Assembly: GCF_900166625.1 (NCBI RefSeq)
Contig: NZ_LT800499.1
Coordinates: 2,859,317-2,923,316 of the forward strand
Direction: 5' to 3'
Length of the DNA: 64,000 nucleotides
Origin: Halobacillus massiliensis
Lineage (GTDB): Bacteria; Bacillota; Bacilli; Bacillales; Halobacillaceae
The notes under the pieces are model-generated. The model was not told the origin of the DNA, did no database searches, and saw nothing but the letters and a program-made list of their open reading frames with translations. The position numbers and the translations under genes are program-made. Positions 39,980 to 50,330 of this stretch are shown one piece after another; positions within the stretch are counted from its first letter, which is position 1; every line of letters starts with the position of its first letter.

Positions 39980-40360
39980 ATGAAAGTTGTTAGAAACAAA
40001 TGGGGATTTTTAGCTACTAACTTTACTGCTTTAGTATTATACTTTTTAATCTTTTCTCCCGCCCAAAGTATGCTCCATTTTATTGATCTGCTTTTTTATC
40101 TTTGCTTTTTCTACTTATTTATAGGTTTAATTCTCTGGATTGTGAAAGGCGGCTTCTTTGATGCTGTAACTTACAGCTTCCGAAAAACCTCCAGCAAGAT
40201 TGGAAAAAATAAAGATTATATGGAGGATATCGATGACTTTGAAGAAAAACCTCTGCCTTCGCAGTTGTTCAACAGAAATGTTGTTCGCTTCTTTTTATTC
40301 CAAGGGGCCTTTTTGCTCGCTGGAATGTTTTTTCTTTTGGTTATTTATTACATGGGTTGA
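39980..40360 (+). CDS. DUF3899 membrane protein
   Basis: A 126-residue membrane protein with three helices: about 9-26, 32-55 and 104-124. A charged cytosolic loop between helices 2 and 3 holds KNKDYMEDIDDFEEKPLPSQ. This fits the DUF3899 family, of unknown function. The trpS promoter starts inside its last codons, so its gene and the T-box leader are tightly packed. Ribosome binding site AGGATGTG. Confidence 0.75.
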   Translation: MKVVRNKWGFLATNFTALVLYFLIFSPAQSMLHFIDLLFYLCFFYLFIGLILWIVKGGFFDAVTYSFRKTSSKIGKNKDYMEDIDDFEEKPLPSQLFNRNVVRFFLFQGAFLLAGMFFLLVIYYMG

Positions 40361-40385
40361 AAAGCTGGGACGATTGCTCTATAAT
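40357..40385 (+). promoter_or_regulatory. Sigma-A promoter of trpS
   Basis: TTGAAA (40357-40362), 17-bp spacer, TATAAT (40380-40385). The -35 overlaps the stop codon of the upstream gene. Transcription should start near 40392. Confidence 0.85.
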
Positions 40386-40391
40386 TTGTTC

Positions 40392-40624
40392 AAGATTCTA
40401 AATAAAGAATGCGACGATAAAGTAAGAGTAGTTTTATTAGTAAGCTTTTCAGAGAGGCTGCGGTCGGTGTAAGCAGCTATGCCTAATAAAGCGAAATGGG
40501 GCTTTGGAGCAGAACCGTACATTCGGCGTTAACGAATTTGAGCGACTTTTTTTAAAAAGTAATTAGGGTGGCACCGCGAACCAATCGTCCCTTCCATATA
40601 GGAAGAACGATTGGTTCTTTTTAT
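40392..40624 (+). promoter_or_regulatory. T-box leader of trpS
   Basis: The T-box core AGGGTGGCACCGCG is at 40565-40578, followed by a terminator whose 11-bp arms (40578-40588 and 40607-40617) precede TTTTTATT. Uncharged tRNA-Trp would stabilise the antiterminator and allow trpS transcription. The specifier is probably the TGG at 40497-40499, 105 nt from the start; I infer this from position and have not folded stem I. Confidence 0.92.
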
Positions 40625-40647
40625 TATTCGAAATCAATTAGAGGTGA

Positions 40648-41652
<1,005 letters not shown>

Positions 41653-41653
41653 G

Positions 41654-41696
41654 AAAAAGCCGGAACTAGAGGTTATCCCTCAGTTCTGGCTTTTTA
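41654..41696 (+). terminator. Terminator of trpS
   Basis: AAAAAGCCGGAACT pairs with AGTTCTGGCTTTTT. It overlaps the 3' end of the convergent yjbA. Confidence 0.9.
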
Positions 41697-42441
41697 AATG
41701 TTTTTGGTCTTTTTGGTTTTCTGCCTGCCACATGGTTTCGAAAAAAGGCTGTCCTTTAATGATTTTTGCACACAATTCTTCATGCTGTCTGCTCCAGCCT
41801 TCCAGAGTTCCATAATAGAGACGTGCCCACGCATCTTCAGTAGTTAAATGTTTAATATCCTGATACTGTGCGGGGTCCCACTCTGTCAGCCAGTAGCCGA
41901 CTTCTTCTGGATGATCTGTGTTCTTAAGCTGATCCAAGGCCATCATTAACAATTGCTTTAGCTGACGCTCTCTTCTCGTCAACCCTGCTACCTTTTCCGG
42001 AGGAAGTGATAGAATGTGGTATTCCTTTGGTACCATGCTTTCCATTACATAATAGGACGGCTTCTTTCCTTCCACCATGTCAAACACGAGGCGTTCCTGG
42101 CGGGGAATGAGGCGACTTTTTTTGACAGGAAGTGAATAACCTAAAGTATCGAACACAAGCACTCTATTACCATCTGTTACAACTGCTGCATAATCTATCG
42201 TACGCCGCTCCTGGTTGTTTTTCACATATGTGCGTTTGTAAATATCGTCCAGCAAATCTCTAGGCAGTTCCTGTAAATCATTTTCTATTAATTCGTATAG
42301 GCTTTCTTCGATATAAAGCAGTGGTATTTGATCCACAAGCTCAATTCCATCTTCTTTACGCCATTCGTGAAATTGACAGACATTGTATCCATTTTCTTCT
42401 CCCTCGAACCAATTGACCCATAAATCATGCATATATAACAT
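41680..42441 (-). CDS. yjbA: DUF3603 protein YjbA
   Basis: A 253-residue cytosolic protein of the YjbA (DUF3603) family. It contains HDLWVNWFEGEENGYNVCQF near the start, DYAAVVTDGNRVLVFDTLGY in the middle, and WLTEWDPAQY and WSRQHEELC near the end. The function is unknown in all species. It keeps the B. subtilis position next to trpS. The first ATG (42441), 7 nt after GTGAGG, is preferred to the ATG three codons on. Confidence 0.9.
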   Translation of the reverse strand: MLYMHDLWVNWFEGEENGYNVCQFHEWRKEDGIELVDQIPLLYIEESLYELIENDLQELPRDLLDDIYKRTYVKNNQERRTIDYAAVVTDGNRVLVFDTLGYSLPVKKSRLIPRQERLVFDMVEGKKPSYYVMESMVPKEYHILSLPPEKVAGLTRRERQLKQLLMMALDQLKNTDHPEEVGYWLTEWDPAQYQDIKHLTTEDAWARLYYGTLEGWSRQHEELCAKIIKGQPFFETMWQAENQKDQKHLKSQN

Positions 42442-42531
42442 AGCGCAACCTCACTTTCTTACCGAAGACTCTTTAGGTTACATTATGACCAATGTTGGTT
42501 TTTTTATTCTTAACATCCATCATTTAGTAAA

Positions 42532-42732
42532 TTATTCTTTCATCCATAAAAGGGACACAATAATCATAAATAAACCAAGCCCGAATAAATAACATTCAGG
42601 CCGAGATCTTACCACATACAAAAATTCAATCCAGGTCAAACCTGCAGGGACAAAGTTCAAATAGGTTATGGTCACCGTTCCTCCAGCTACAGTTAAGCCA
42701 AAGCCTGTTAAGAACACCATCCACTGCCACAT
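42532..42732 (-). CDS. Small membrane protein, two helices
   Basis: A 66-residue protein starting MWQWMVFLTGFGLTVAGGTV. Hydrophobic segments are at about 4-24 and 46-62, joined by a loop with LTWIEFLYVVRSRPECY. The start is the ATG at 42732, 8 nt after GAGGGGG; the frame extends seven codons further. Not recognised as a named family. It lies between yjbA and the LCP gene. Confidence 0.7.
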   Translation of the reverse strand: MWQWMVFLTGFGLTVAGGTVTITYLNFVPAGLTWIEFLYVVRSRPECYLFGLGLFMIIVSLLWMKE

Positions 42733-42889
42733 CTGCTTGTCCCCCTCGTCCATTTTATAAAGTGTATGTTTAGATTTAATGAGACATACCTTTCACTTTT
42801 CGACTTAGTCCCCCTCATTCCCCTTTACTATTATGTAAATCACATGTAAATTTATTAGAGGGGGTTACCAATAGAAAGGATGATTAAGC

Positions 42890-43873
42890 ATGGTTGCTGA
42901 ACGCTCCTTGCGTAAGCAGCGGAAACGCAAACGTAAGAAAAGACTTTTTCTAGCTATTATATTTTTATTCTTTATTACTTCTCTGAGTTATGTGGGCTAC
43001 GAATATATGATGGGTAAACAAGAATCCCAAAGCAAAGTATCGGGAGATGATGGAAGTGATGATTCACTTTCTGAAATGTCCAGCAAGTATAAAGATGAGT
43101 TTAAAGGCGTGGACAATAACGATGGCAAGACAAACGTGCTCGTGCTTGGGGTGGATCAGCGAGATGACGAGACTCCACGCTCAGACACGATTATGATTGC
43201 TCAGTATGATGAGGAAGGACAGCGAGCTAAAGTGGTGTCCCTTATGAGGGATTTATATGTAAGTATCCCCGGGCATGGCTATAACAAGCTTAACGCTGCC
43301 TTCGCATTTGGCGGGCCGGAGCTTATGAGACAGACGATTAAAGAAAACTTCGGAATAGATGTTGAATATTACTCAATCATAGACTTTGATGGCTTTACTC
43401 ATATCGTGGATACACTTGCGCCCAGCGGTGTTGAAGTGGATATCGAAAAAGATATGCAATATAAAGCGTCAGATACGAATATTAACCTTAAACAAGGAAC
43501 CCAAACCTTAAATGGTGAAGAACTCCTGGGATATGCCCGATTCCGTAGTGACTCTCGCGGAGATTTTGCCCGTGTCGAGCGCCAGCAGAAAGTAATTACA
43601 CTGCTCAAGGAGGAACTTGTTTCTTTTAACGGGGTAATGAAAGCCCCGAGACTTCTTGGTACCCTTCAACCTTATGTTGATACCAATGTAGGAAGCGGGA
43701 AGTTTCTTGATTTGGGTAAAGAAGTTCTATTTAATGGAGTAGATAATATAGAAACTTTTAGTTTACCGACAGAAGATAATGTATGGAACGCAAGAATGCC
43801 GTACCCAGTCGGCCTGGTACTTCAGCATGACGAACAGCAAAGTGCAGAAGAAGTACAGGAATTCCTTAAATAA
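42890..43873 (+). CDS. LytR-CpsA-Psr family cell-wall ligase
   Basis: A 327-residue LCP protein. A basic N-terminus (SLRKQRKRKRKKRLF) precedes one membrane anchor (about 20-38). The LCP domain follows from about 82, with VLVLGVDQRDDETPRSDTIM, DLYVSIPGHGYNKLNAAFAF and LLGYARFRSDSRGDFARVER carrying the conserved Arg and Asp that bind polyprenyl pyrophosphate. LCP enzymes move teichoic acid or other glycopolymers from undecaprenyl pyrophosphate onto peptidoglycan. Which of TagT, TagU or TagV it matches is not clear. Ribosome binding site AAAGGATG. Confidence 0.92.
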   Translation: MVAERSLRKQRKRKRKKRLFLAIIFLFFITSLSYVGYEYMMGKQESQSKVSGDDGSDDSLSEMSSKYKDEFKGVDNNDGKTNVLVLGVDQRDDETPRSDTIMIAQYDEEGQRAKVVSLMRDLYVSIPGHGYNKLNAAFAFGGPELMRQTIKENFGIDVEYYSIIDFDGFTHIVDTLAPSGVEVDIEKDMQYKASDTNINLKQGTQTLNGEELLGYARFRSDSRGDFARVERQQKVITLLKEELVSFNGVMKAPRLLGTLQPYVDTNVGSGKFLDLGKEVLFNGVDNIETFSLPTEDNVWNARMPYPVGLVLQHDEQQSAEEVQEFLK

Positions 43874-43874
43874 C

Positions 43875-43909
43875 AAAAATCCCCTGGCTGCTATAGCCAG
43901 GGGATTTTT
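43875..43909 (+). terminator. Terminator of the LCP gene
   Basis: A 15-bp perfect stem (43875-43889 with 43895-43909) ending in TTTTT. Confidence 0.93.
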
Positions 43910-43959
43910 CGCATTTCTTTGACTTTGTTCAAAAGTTTACGAAGCTTCTCTCTTCGCAG

Positions 43960-44660
43960 AAACAGAATTTTGTTTGCCATGATAGAGACAGGACGTGGGC
44001 CCTCACAAGGTAAAGCCTTCTGTACTCCCTTAAAGGCTTGTCTATTCTCAAAATAGAAAAATTCTGTTCCGTTCGCCTGAATATAGAGAACCGGGCCAGG
44101 GGAAACAGCTCGCTTTCCATGGGCGAACGGTGAGCTTCCTCGGGCTTTTAGCCCTCCGGGATCTCACCCTGTTCTATCCTCCCATAGGAGTCTCACCGTT
44201 TCCCCCGGCCCTTTGCGTTTACTAGGAGTAACGGAACACTGAGAAAGAAAGGATTATTTCCTTTATAGCGGTTACTAAAACTACAGCGTTCCGTTTATAT
44301 TCTTGACAGGTAAGAGGCTGGGAAATGACGAGACTCCTGCAGGGAGATAGAGCCGAGGTGAGATCCGCGAGTGCAACGAGCTAGCTCACCGGCTCCCCGC
44401 GGAAAGGGAGTTATTTCCCAGCCTCGTTCCTCTTATACAGTAAACGGAACAGCTCCTTCTCTTCATAAGTAAGAAAGAGACACCGAAATAGCGAGACTCC
44501 TGAAGGAAAATAGAGACGTGGCGCAGACTTTTTCCTTCACTTTAAGACAGATCAATTGAGATTTCTAAACTCCTGAAGGGCCATAGAGGCAGGGTCAGAA
44601 CCGCGAGTTTTTAGAACTAGCTCCCTCAGGGAAAAATCATTCCCCTTTCTAAAGCAGATA
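43960..44660. repeat. Second palindromic repeat cluster, inverted
   Basis: From 44067 to 44453 lie a type-B element (about 44067-44230), the shared spacer (about 44230-44300) and a type-A element (about 44295-44453), in the reverse order and orientation of 30841-31223. Terminal GTTCCGTT and AAACGGAAC motifs recur. Decayed type-A fragments (GCGAGACTCCTGAAGG) follow to about 44640. A separate ACAGAATTTT/AAAAATTCTGT inverted pair is at about 43966-44070. No coding frame here is credible. Confidence 0.8.
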
Positions 44661-44664
44661 TTAA

Positions 44665-44706
44665 AAAAGCGTGTGAAATCTTTTTTAGTTGATTTCACAC
44701 GCTTTT
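44665..44706 (-). terminator. Terminator of fabHF
   Basis: A 16-bp perfect stem (44665-44680 with 44691-44706), T run on the minus strand. Confidence 0.92.
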
Positions 44707-44719
44707 AATTTGGTTTTGC

Positions 44720-45961
44720 CTATTCAGCAAATTTTTGAAAGACCAGTGAAGCATTATGGCCGCCAAAACCTAGAGAGTTACTCATGACTCTGGTTAGCTC
44801 CTGGCTTCTCGCTTCATTTGGAACATAATCAAGATCACATTCAGGATCTGGCGTTTCGTAATTGATTGTCGGCGGGATTATCCCTTCATTAATAGCTTTA
44901 AGAGAAATAATAGCTTCTATAGCTCCAGCTGCTCCCAGCAGGTGCCCAGTCATAGACTTAGTAGAAGATATCGCCATTTTATATGCATGATCCTTAAAGA
45001 CAGATTTAGCTGCAATTGTTTCAAACTTATCGTTTAAATCTGTTGATGTTCCGTGTGCGTTTAAATAGTCGATGCTGTCTGCTGTGATCCCGGCATCTTC
45101 TAAAGCCTGGTTCATCGCACGTACTGCTCCTTCGCCTTCTGGTGCTGGAGAAGTGATATGATAAGCATCTCCAGTAGCGCCATAGCCGGTAAGCTCTCCG
45201 TAAATTTTAGCCCCGCGTTTTTGGGCGGATTCCAATGTCTCAAGGATAATAATCCCTGCGCCTTCACCCATTACAAAACCGTCTCTGTTCTTATCAAAAG
45301 GTCGGCTTGCTGTATTAGGGTCATCATTAAGGGACAATGCACGGGCAGAGGCGAAGCCGGCAAAGGACATTTTGTTCATCGGTGCTTCTGTACCGCCAGT
45401 AACCATAATATCAGCGTCACCCCGCTGGATTACCTTGAAGGCATCACCGATAGAATTGGCCCCGGAAGCGCATGCGGTTACCGTACATGAATTAATACCT
45501 TTGGCTCCAAGTGAAATGGAAACTTGTCCAGCAGCCATGTCTGGAATCATCATTGGAATAAAAAATGGACTTACACGCCGGTAGCCTTTTTTCTGAAAAG
45601 TTTCAAATTGGGATTCATAGGTGTTCATGCCGCCGATCCCTGAACCAATCCAAACTCCTACACGGCTTGCATTATCATCATTAATCGTAAGGTTTGCATC
45701 ATCAACGGCCATACGGGAAGCAACCATTGCATATTGAACAAACGGATCCATGCGGCGTACATCTTTACGGTCGATAAAAGAAGACGGATCAAAGTCTTTC
45801 AGCTCAGCCGCTACATGAACCGGGTAATCTTCTTTATTAACTTTTGTAATAGGCCCAACGCCTGATTTTCCGTTTTTAATGCTGTTCCACATTTCGTCAA
45901 CTGTATTACCGACTGGAGAAACGGCACCCAGTCCTGTAATTACGACACGCTTTTTTTCCAT
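44720..45961 (-). CDS. fabF: Beta-ketoacyl-ACP synthase II (FabF)
   Basis: A 413-residue condensing enzyme that elongates acyl-ACP with malonyl-ACP. The catalytic Cys is in [12 protein letters not shown] (about residue 163-165), with His in [11 protein letters not shown] and [14 protein letters not shown]. Length is standard. It follows fabH by 18 bp as one operon, ended by a strong terminator. Ribosome binding site AAGGAGGA. Confidence 0.97.
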   Translation of the reverse strand: MEKKRVVITGLGAVSPVGNTVDEMWNSIKNGKSGVGPITKVNKEDYPVHVAAELKDFDPSSFIDRKDVRRMDPFVQYAMVASRMAVDDANLTINDDNASRVGVWIGSGIGGMNTYESQFETFQKKGYRRVSPFFIPMMIPDMAAGQVSISLGAKGINSCTVTACASGANSIGDAFKVIQRGDADIMVTGGTEAPMNKMSFAGFASARALSLNDDPNTASRPFDKNRDGFVMGEGAGIIILETLESAQKRGAKIYGELTGYGATGDAYHITSPAPEGEGAVRAMNQALEDAGITADSIDYLNAHGTSTDLNDKFETIAAKSVFKDHAYKMAISSTKSMTGHLLGAAGAIEAIISLKAINEGIIPPTINYETPDPECDLDYVPNEARSQELTRVMSNSLGFGGHNASLVFQKFAE

Positions 45962-45979
45962 TACACATATCCTCCTTGA

Positions 45980-46912
45980 TTACTTACCCCATCGAAGGGC
46001 AACGGCTCCCCAAGTGAGTCCGCCGCCGAAACCGACGAGCACAACAAGATCATTGTCTTTAATTTTACCTGCTTTCACGTCTTCTGACAAAGCCAGCGGG
46101 ATAGAAGCAGATGAAGTATTTCCATACTTATTTACCTTTACTGACATTTTTTCCTTTGGAATTCCAAGTCTTTCTCGAGCTGCTTCCATAATTCTTATAT
46201 TCGCCTGATGGGGAACTAAATAATCGACGTCCTCTTCTTTAAGACCGATTTTTTTCACAACATTTACGGATGACTGCGGCATTTGTCTTACTGCAAACTT
46301 AAATACCTCTCTGCCATTCATGAAGAGGTAATCATCCTGGTATAAATGAGGCCCGCCGCTTCCATCTGCTCCAAGCTCAAAGGAAAGGATTCCTTTTCCT
46401 TCACTGACAGGTCCAATAACGGCAGCACCCGCTCCATCACCAAAGAGTACGCACGTATTGCGGTCTTCCCAGTTAGTAATTTTGGAAAGTTTTTCTACCC
46501 CTACTACTAATATATTCTTACAGGAACCTGTTTCAATAAATTGCTTAGCAGTAATCACACCATACATAAAACCGGCACATGCTGCACTAAGGTCCATAGC
46601 GGCTACTTTTCTTGCTCCAAGCTTATGCTGAAGTACTGTAGCTACAGATGGGAATGGATTATCCGGTGTAACAGTCGCCACGAGTATCATATCTATTTCT
46701 TCAATTGTTAACCCAGAGTCCTTTATTGCTTCTTCTGCTGCTCGTAAAGCCATATCCGAGGTATCTTCATCATCAGCGGCAATGTGTCTCTCCTCAATTC
46801 CTGTCCGCGTGCGAATCCATTCATCACTAGTATCCACAATTTTTTCCATATCTTTATTAGTGAGTACTTTCTCAGGAGCGTAATGCCCTACCCCAATGAT
46901 TCCAGCGTTCAT
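45980..46912 (-). CDS. fabH: Beta-ketoacyl-ACP synthase III (FabH)
   Basis: A 310-residue initiating condensing enzyme that joins a branched or straight acyl-CoA to malonyl-ACP. The catalytic Cys is in [12 protein letters not shown] (about 112), with His in VPHQANIR and Asn in [14 protein letters not shown]. First gene of fabHF. A FapR-like operator lies about 40-55 bp upstream of its start. Only one fabH is visible here; B. subtilis has two. Confidence 0.96.
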   Translation of the reverse strand: MNAGIIGVGHYAPEKVLTNKDMEKIVDTSDEWIRTRTGIEERHIAADDEDTSDMALRAAEEAIKDSGLTIEEIDMILVATVTPDNPFPSVATVLQHKLGARKVAAMDLSAACAGFMYGVITAKQFIETGSCKNILVVGVEKLSKITNWEDRNTCVLFGDGAGAAVIGPVSEGKGILSFELGADGSGGPHLYQDDYLFMNGREVFKFAVRQMPQSSVNVVKKIGLKEEDVDYLVPHQANIRIMEAARERLGIPKEKMSVKVNKYGNTSSASIPLALSEDVKAGKIKDNDLVVLVGFGGGLTWGAVALRWGK

Positions 46913-46948
46913 ATATTCATCCCCTTAAGGTTGTGTTTATATCAATTG

Positions 46949-46966
46949 TTATGACTTGGTACTAAT
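46949..46966 (-). promoter_or_regulatory. FapR-like operator of fabHF
   Basis: On the minus strand ATTAGTACCAAGTCATAA. The left half ATTAGTACC matches the FapR consensus exactly; the right half is degenerate. FapR represses fatty acid genes until malonyl-CoA rises. Confidence 0.55.
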
Positions 46967-47009
46967 ATTAATTCATCTCTGTTTTATAAGCAAGCCTTTA
47001 AAATGAAAA

Positions 47010-47038
47010 GAACATAAGAAGCCGAGGCCCTTATGTTC
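47010..47038 (-). terminator. Hairpin downstream of the yjaV-like gene
   Basis: GAACATAAG pairs with CTTATGTTC, then TTTTCATTTT on the minus strand. It probably ends the transcript of the gene at 47738 before the fabH promoter. Confidence 0.6.
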
Positions 47039-47210
47039 ACTAATTTTAGTATATTTTTGTTTATTTCGAAAGCTCTATTTATAAGGATTGATCTTCCTTA
47101 CCTGTTAATGGATACATCAGGCCGGCAAAATTAATCACATTTCCCTCTAAAGGAATATATGAGCCCCTTTATGTATGGAGGGGTTTAATAATTAAAAAAA
47201 GGAAAAACTA

Positions 47211-47738
47211 CTAGTACAAAAACTCCCCTCCCTTTAAATGGATATTCCAGATTTTCTCGAGTATCTCTTTAGGCTGCTCTCCCCCGCCTTCCCTTTCTAT
47301 TTTTAAACTTTCTTTTCTTCCTTCTATAATGGAAATCATGTCTTCTACAAAGTCTTCAATATAGACAGCTTGATGCTGAATAATCCAAAACTGCAAATCA
47401 TCAATGGTTTCGATTTCCTCACAATTAATCTCCATCCATTCACCATATAAAGCAGGGATCTCTGCTGTTTCAATGGAGCGGTCTTTTTGTTTCACCTCTA
47501 CTCCTGAACGATCGATTAAAACGTGAACTTCCTCCTCACACTCATGACAGTGATTAAGCCGCTGCTCGGCAGACGTAAAATATTGAAAATGGCTGTTTCT
47601 CCCGACATATAAATATAATTCCTCTTTTTTTTCACTATCAATTTCATCTACACCAATAACCTCATGGCCTCTATGTAATAGCTGCCGAGCAAAATGATAC
47701 CCAATCCAGTCAAAGCAGTTATATAAAACAATCACCAT
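47211..47738 (-). CDS. Uncharacterised protein, possibly YjaV-like
   Basis: A 175-residue acidic protein. The N-terminus MVIVLYNCFDWIGYHFARQL with HEVIGVDE looks like the first beta-alpha-beta of a Rossmann (NAD-epimerase-like) fold, but the glycine-rich loop is reduced. A Cys/His set (NHCHECEEE at about 62-70) might bind metal. B. subtilis has yjaV, an epimerase-like protein, at this place between yjzD and fabH, so I infer but do not prove homology. The ribosome binding site is weak (GGTGGTGAC). Confidence 0.55.
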   Translation of the reverse strand: MVIVLYNCFDWIGYHFARQLLHRGHEVIGVDEIDSEKKEELYLYVGRNSHFQYFTSAEQRLNHCHECEEEVHVLIDRSGVEVKQKDRSIETAEIPALYGEWMEINCEEIETIDDLQFWIIQHQAVYIEDFVEDMISIIEGRKESLKIEREGGGEQPKEILEKIWNIHLKGGEFLY

Positions 47739-47880
47739 AATTCTGTCACCACCAGCTCTTTTTCCTAGATTTTATTCCTTTACTGGTAATAACATGTCAC
47801 CATAAAGCGATTTCATATTTATTTTTCAAAAAAGTTCTGATAAAATAAAGAAAGAATGTGTAAAAATGAGGTGTGTGACA

Positions 47881-48054
47881 TTGAGATTTATTTGGACAAT
47901 TCTATGGGCGTTTCTTTTAAGCTTAATGACAGCTTATGTAGTAAGTAACATGTCTGGCGCTGGATTTTCTGCCACTCAAGTAATTACTATGACGATTCTT
48001 TTTAGCGGAGCCGCTATTGTTCTTGGCGAAGGGGTCATTACAGAAGAAGCTTAA
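47881..48054 (+). CDS. yjzD: DUF2929 membrane protein YjzD
   Basis: A 57-residue membrane protein starting (TTG) RFIWTILWAFLLSLMTAYVV, with a second helix at about 30-50. It matches the YjzD (DUF2929) pattern, which begins with Met-Arg-aromatic-Ile-Trp. TTG 47881 is chosen because GAGGTG lies 7 nt upstream and it gives the family's N-terminus; ATG 47866 overlaps that site. Function unknown, ComK-linked in B. subtilis by position near comZ-med. Confidence 0.75.
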   Translation: MRFIWTILWAFLLSLMTAYVVSNMSGAGFSATQVITMTILFSGAAIVLGEGVITEEA

Positions 48055-48060
48055 CTTACG

Positions 48061-48107
48061 AAAAAAACGCTGCTGCCTATCTATTTATTAGATAGCAGCG
48101 TTTTTTT
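48061..48107 (+). terminator. Terminator of yjzD
   Basis: AAAACGCTGCT...AGCAGCGTTTTTTT with an inner ATCTA/TAGAT stem. Confidence 0.92.
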
Positions 48108-48237
48108 ATTGTTTTTTGTAGGGTTTTTTTAAAAACAAACGTCTGTATATTTGTGATAAAATTTTTTAAGTCTCGTACATATATTATTACATTTTCTCGA
48201 ATCGTATAAATTCGAAAGTGAGTAAGGGGGTTATTTT

Positions 48238-49047
48238 TTGGAAGAGTTATGGCTTTTAATAAAATATTTGTTTTTGGGACTTCTGCAAGGATTCACAGAA
48301 CCTATTCCTATATCTTCTAGTGGACACCTCGTTATTGTCCAGCAGCTGTTTAATTTAAGGATAGAAGGGCTTCAGTTTGAAGTTCTCGTGAATTTCGCAT
48401 CATTAATCGCTGTTCTGTTAGTTTATAGGAACGACATCCTGCGGCTCATTCAAAACGGAATAGGCTATGTTTGGACGAAAGATAAACGTCAGAAAGACGA
48501 TTTTGACTTCATTATTTACTTAATTATCGGCACAATTCCTGCAGGTGTTATCGGAATATTGTTTGAGGATAAGTTTGCTGGATTGAAAACTGTAGAAATG
48601 GTTGGTCTGATGTTGATCGTTACCGGAATCGCTCTTTGGATTATTCGAAATTTAAGAGGGCGCCGGGGAGACGGAGCTCTTACCTGGAAAGATGCTCTTA
48701 TTGTAGGGCTCGCTCAATCTGTCGCATTAATTCCCGGGATCAGTCGTTCAGGTGCTACTATTGTAGCCGCAATGCTCCTGGGCATGAAGCAGGAAACCGC
48801 TCTTCGTTTTTCTTTCCTGCTCTACATTCCAATCAGTCTTGGTACAATGTTATTATCAGTGGGAGATTTAATTGATGATCCTAATTTAGGCGAGTTCTGG
48901 CTCAGCTATCTCATTGCATTTATTGCTTCATTATTTGCTTCGTATTACGCTCTTAAATGGTTTATGGGAATTATGGCTCGAGGCAATCTTAAATATTTCG
49001 CCTTTTACTGCTTTATTGTCGGTGGACTTATTGTGTTATTCATGTAA
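48238..49047 (+). CDS. uppP: Undecaprenyl-diphosphatase UppP (BacA)
   Basis: A 269-residue integral membrane enzyme that dephosphorylates undecaprenyl pyrophosphate and so recycles the lipid carrier of cell-wall synthesis. Family motifs: [18 protein letters not shown] (about 16-33, the E-rich motif) and [19 protein letters not shown] (about 164-182, the PGxSRSGxT motif). About eight helices. TTG start 6 nt after AAGGGGG. Supports bacitracin tolerance in relatives. Confidence 0.95.
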   Translation: MEELWLLIKYLFLGLLQGFTEPIPISSSGHLVIVQQLFNLRIEGLQFEVLVNFASLIAVLLVYRNDILRLIQNGIGYVWTKDKRQKDDFDFIIYLIIGTIPAGVIGILFEDKFAGLKTVEMVGLMLIVTGIALWIIRNLRGRRGDGALTWKDALIVGLAQSVALIPGISRSGATIVAAMLLGMKQETALRFSFLLYIPISLGTMLLSVGDLIDDPNLGEFWLSYLIAFIASLFASYYALKWFMGIMARGNLKYFAFYCFIVGGLIVLFM

Positions 49048-49050
49048 AAG

Positions 49051-49086
49051 AAAAAGGCTGTCCCTTAAATTTGGGACAGCCTTTTT
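49051..49086. terminator. Bidirectional terminator uppP / moaD
   Basis: AAAAAGGCTGTCCC pairs with GGGACAGCCTTTTT, so it can serve both convergent genes. Confidence 0.92.
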
Positions 49087-49089
49087 AAA

Positions 49090-49323
49090 TTAACCGCCAC
49101 TCACAGGGGGCAGGAAAGCAATTGTATCTTTTTCCTTGATTGTTGTGTCATTTGAAGCTATCTCTTCATTTATCGCAGTCATCGCTTCATATATATCCGT
49201 AAGGCCATAATCCTTCTCCAAACGTTCTTTTAGGCTCTGGACCGTTTGCCCATCAACATCGATTTCTACAAATTCCTTACCTGCTTTTTCCTGAAGGCCG
49301 GCAAAAAATAAAACTTTATTCAT
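49090..49323 (-). CDS. moaD: Molybdopterin synthase small subunit MoaD
   Basis: A 77-residue ubiquitin-fold protein ending PPVSGG, the Gly-Gly tail that is adenylated and turned into a thiocarboxylate. The sulfur is passed to precursor Z in the MoaD-MoaE complex to make molybdopterin. Start overlaps moaE by 4 bp. Confidence 0.95.
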   Translation of the reverse strand: MNKVLFFAGLQEKAGKEFVEIDVDGQTVQSLKERLEKDYGLTDIYEAMTAINEEIASNDTTIKEKDTIAFLPPVSGG

Positions 49324-49787
49324 TTTATATCCTCCTCTTTTGGCTTACCTGTTTCATAGGCTTTGGTTTGCAATTGATTGCCAATCCAGGCTTCTCCATC
49401 TTCCCAATGTTCTTTTTTCCAAATAGGAACGATTTCTTTAATTCGTTCAATCGCATAGCGGCTAGCTTCATAGGAATCGGCACGATGCGGAGATGAAACA
49501 GCGATAACAACAGCGATATCCTGAATATCCAGCTTGCCGATACGATGAGTAATCGCCGTTTTTGCTTCAGGCCACTTTTTTTCTATTTCTTCCCCAATTT
49601 CTTTAAGCTTGGCTTCCGCCATTGCCGTGTACGCCTGATATTCTAAAAAAAGAGTTCTTTTTCCTTTTGTAAATTCTCTTACCGTACCAATAAATGTGTT
49701 AATCGCTCCAGCTTCTCTTCGTGCCACTTGATTGGTAACCTTTTCAATAGAGATTGGCTGATCGGTGACTTTAAATAAATTTGTCAT
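49320..49787 (-). CDS. moaE: Molybdopterin synthase catalytic subunit MoaE
   Basis: A 155-residue MoaE. Typical segments are GAINTFIGTVREFTKGKRTLFLEYQAYTAM, AITHRIGKLDIQDIAVVIAVSSPHR and VPIWKKEHWEDGEAWIG, holding the catalytic Lys residues. It receives the MoaD C-terminus. It overlaps mobB and moaD by 4 bp each, so mobB-moaE-moaD is one translationally coupled operon. Confidence 0.95.
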   Translation of the reverse strand: MTNLFKVTDQPISIEKVTNQVARREAGAINTFIGTVREFTKGKRTLFLEYQAYTAMAEAKLKEIGEEIEKKWPEAKTAITHRIGKLDIQDIAVVIAVSSPHRADSYEASRYAIERIKEIVPIWKKEHWEDGEAWIGNQLQTKAYETGKPKEEDIK

Positions 49788-50287
49788 CTCTTTCCCTCCT
49801 CTGTTACAGCTGCATAAACAGCTGGCATTTGATTTTGCAAATCAGCGATTTTTATGACCGGCACATCACATTCAGGGACAGGTCCCCAGGTTAAAACTAA
49901 TTTTATATTGCAAAGCTTTAGCAAATCTTTATCTTTTTCTTCTTTCAAAATGACAGCCTTTGGATAATTCTTTTGTTTGTAGCCCTCTATTAAAATGAGG
50001 TCTGGACTAAAACTTTCATACCACTTAATCATTTGTTCCAGCTTTATTTCCCCATTAGTATGTAACTGGGCACCCTTAGGGCTGATTACTGTTGAGATAC
50101 TTGCACCACTGTTAAAAATTCTTTCACTGTCGCTATTCTCACTCAGGGGGTTGAGGGGCGCTTCATGGGGATGGTGTTTAATTACAGCGATTATATCACC
50201 AGTATTACTGCCAAAGCTGGTTAACTGCTCAATCACCGTTGTTTTGCCCGAATTTTTGTACCCCGTTATTTGAAAGATTACTGTCAT
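49784..50287 (-). CDS. mobB: Molybdopterin-guanine dinucleotide protein MobB
   Basis: A 167-residue P-loop GTP-binding protein. Walker A is GYKNSGKTTVIEQL (residues 8-21). KHHPHEAP and LILIEGYKQKNYPK follow. MobB assists MobA in forming the guanine dinucleotide cofactor. First gene of the operon; AAGGAG precedes ATG. The remaining moa, moe and mobA genes are not in the window. Confidence 0.93.
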   Translation of the reverse strand: MTVIFQITGYKNSGKTTVIEQLTSFGSNTGDIIAVIKHHPHEAPLNPLSENSDSERIFNSGASISTVISPKGAQLHTNGEIKLEQMIKWYESFSPDLILIEGYKQKNYPKAVILKEEKDKDLLKLCNIKLVLTWGPVPECDVPVIKIADLQNQMPAVYAAVTEEGKR

Positions 50288-50330
50288 CTTTTAAGACTCC
50301 TTATTAAAAAGTGCATTCATTCATAAAGAA

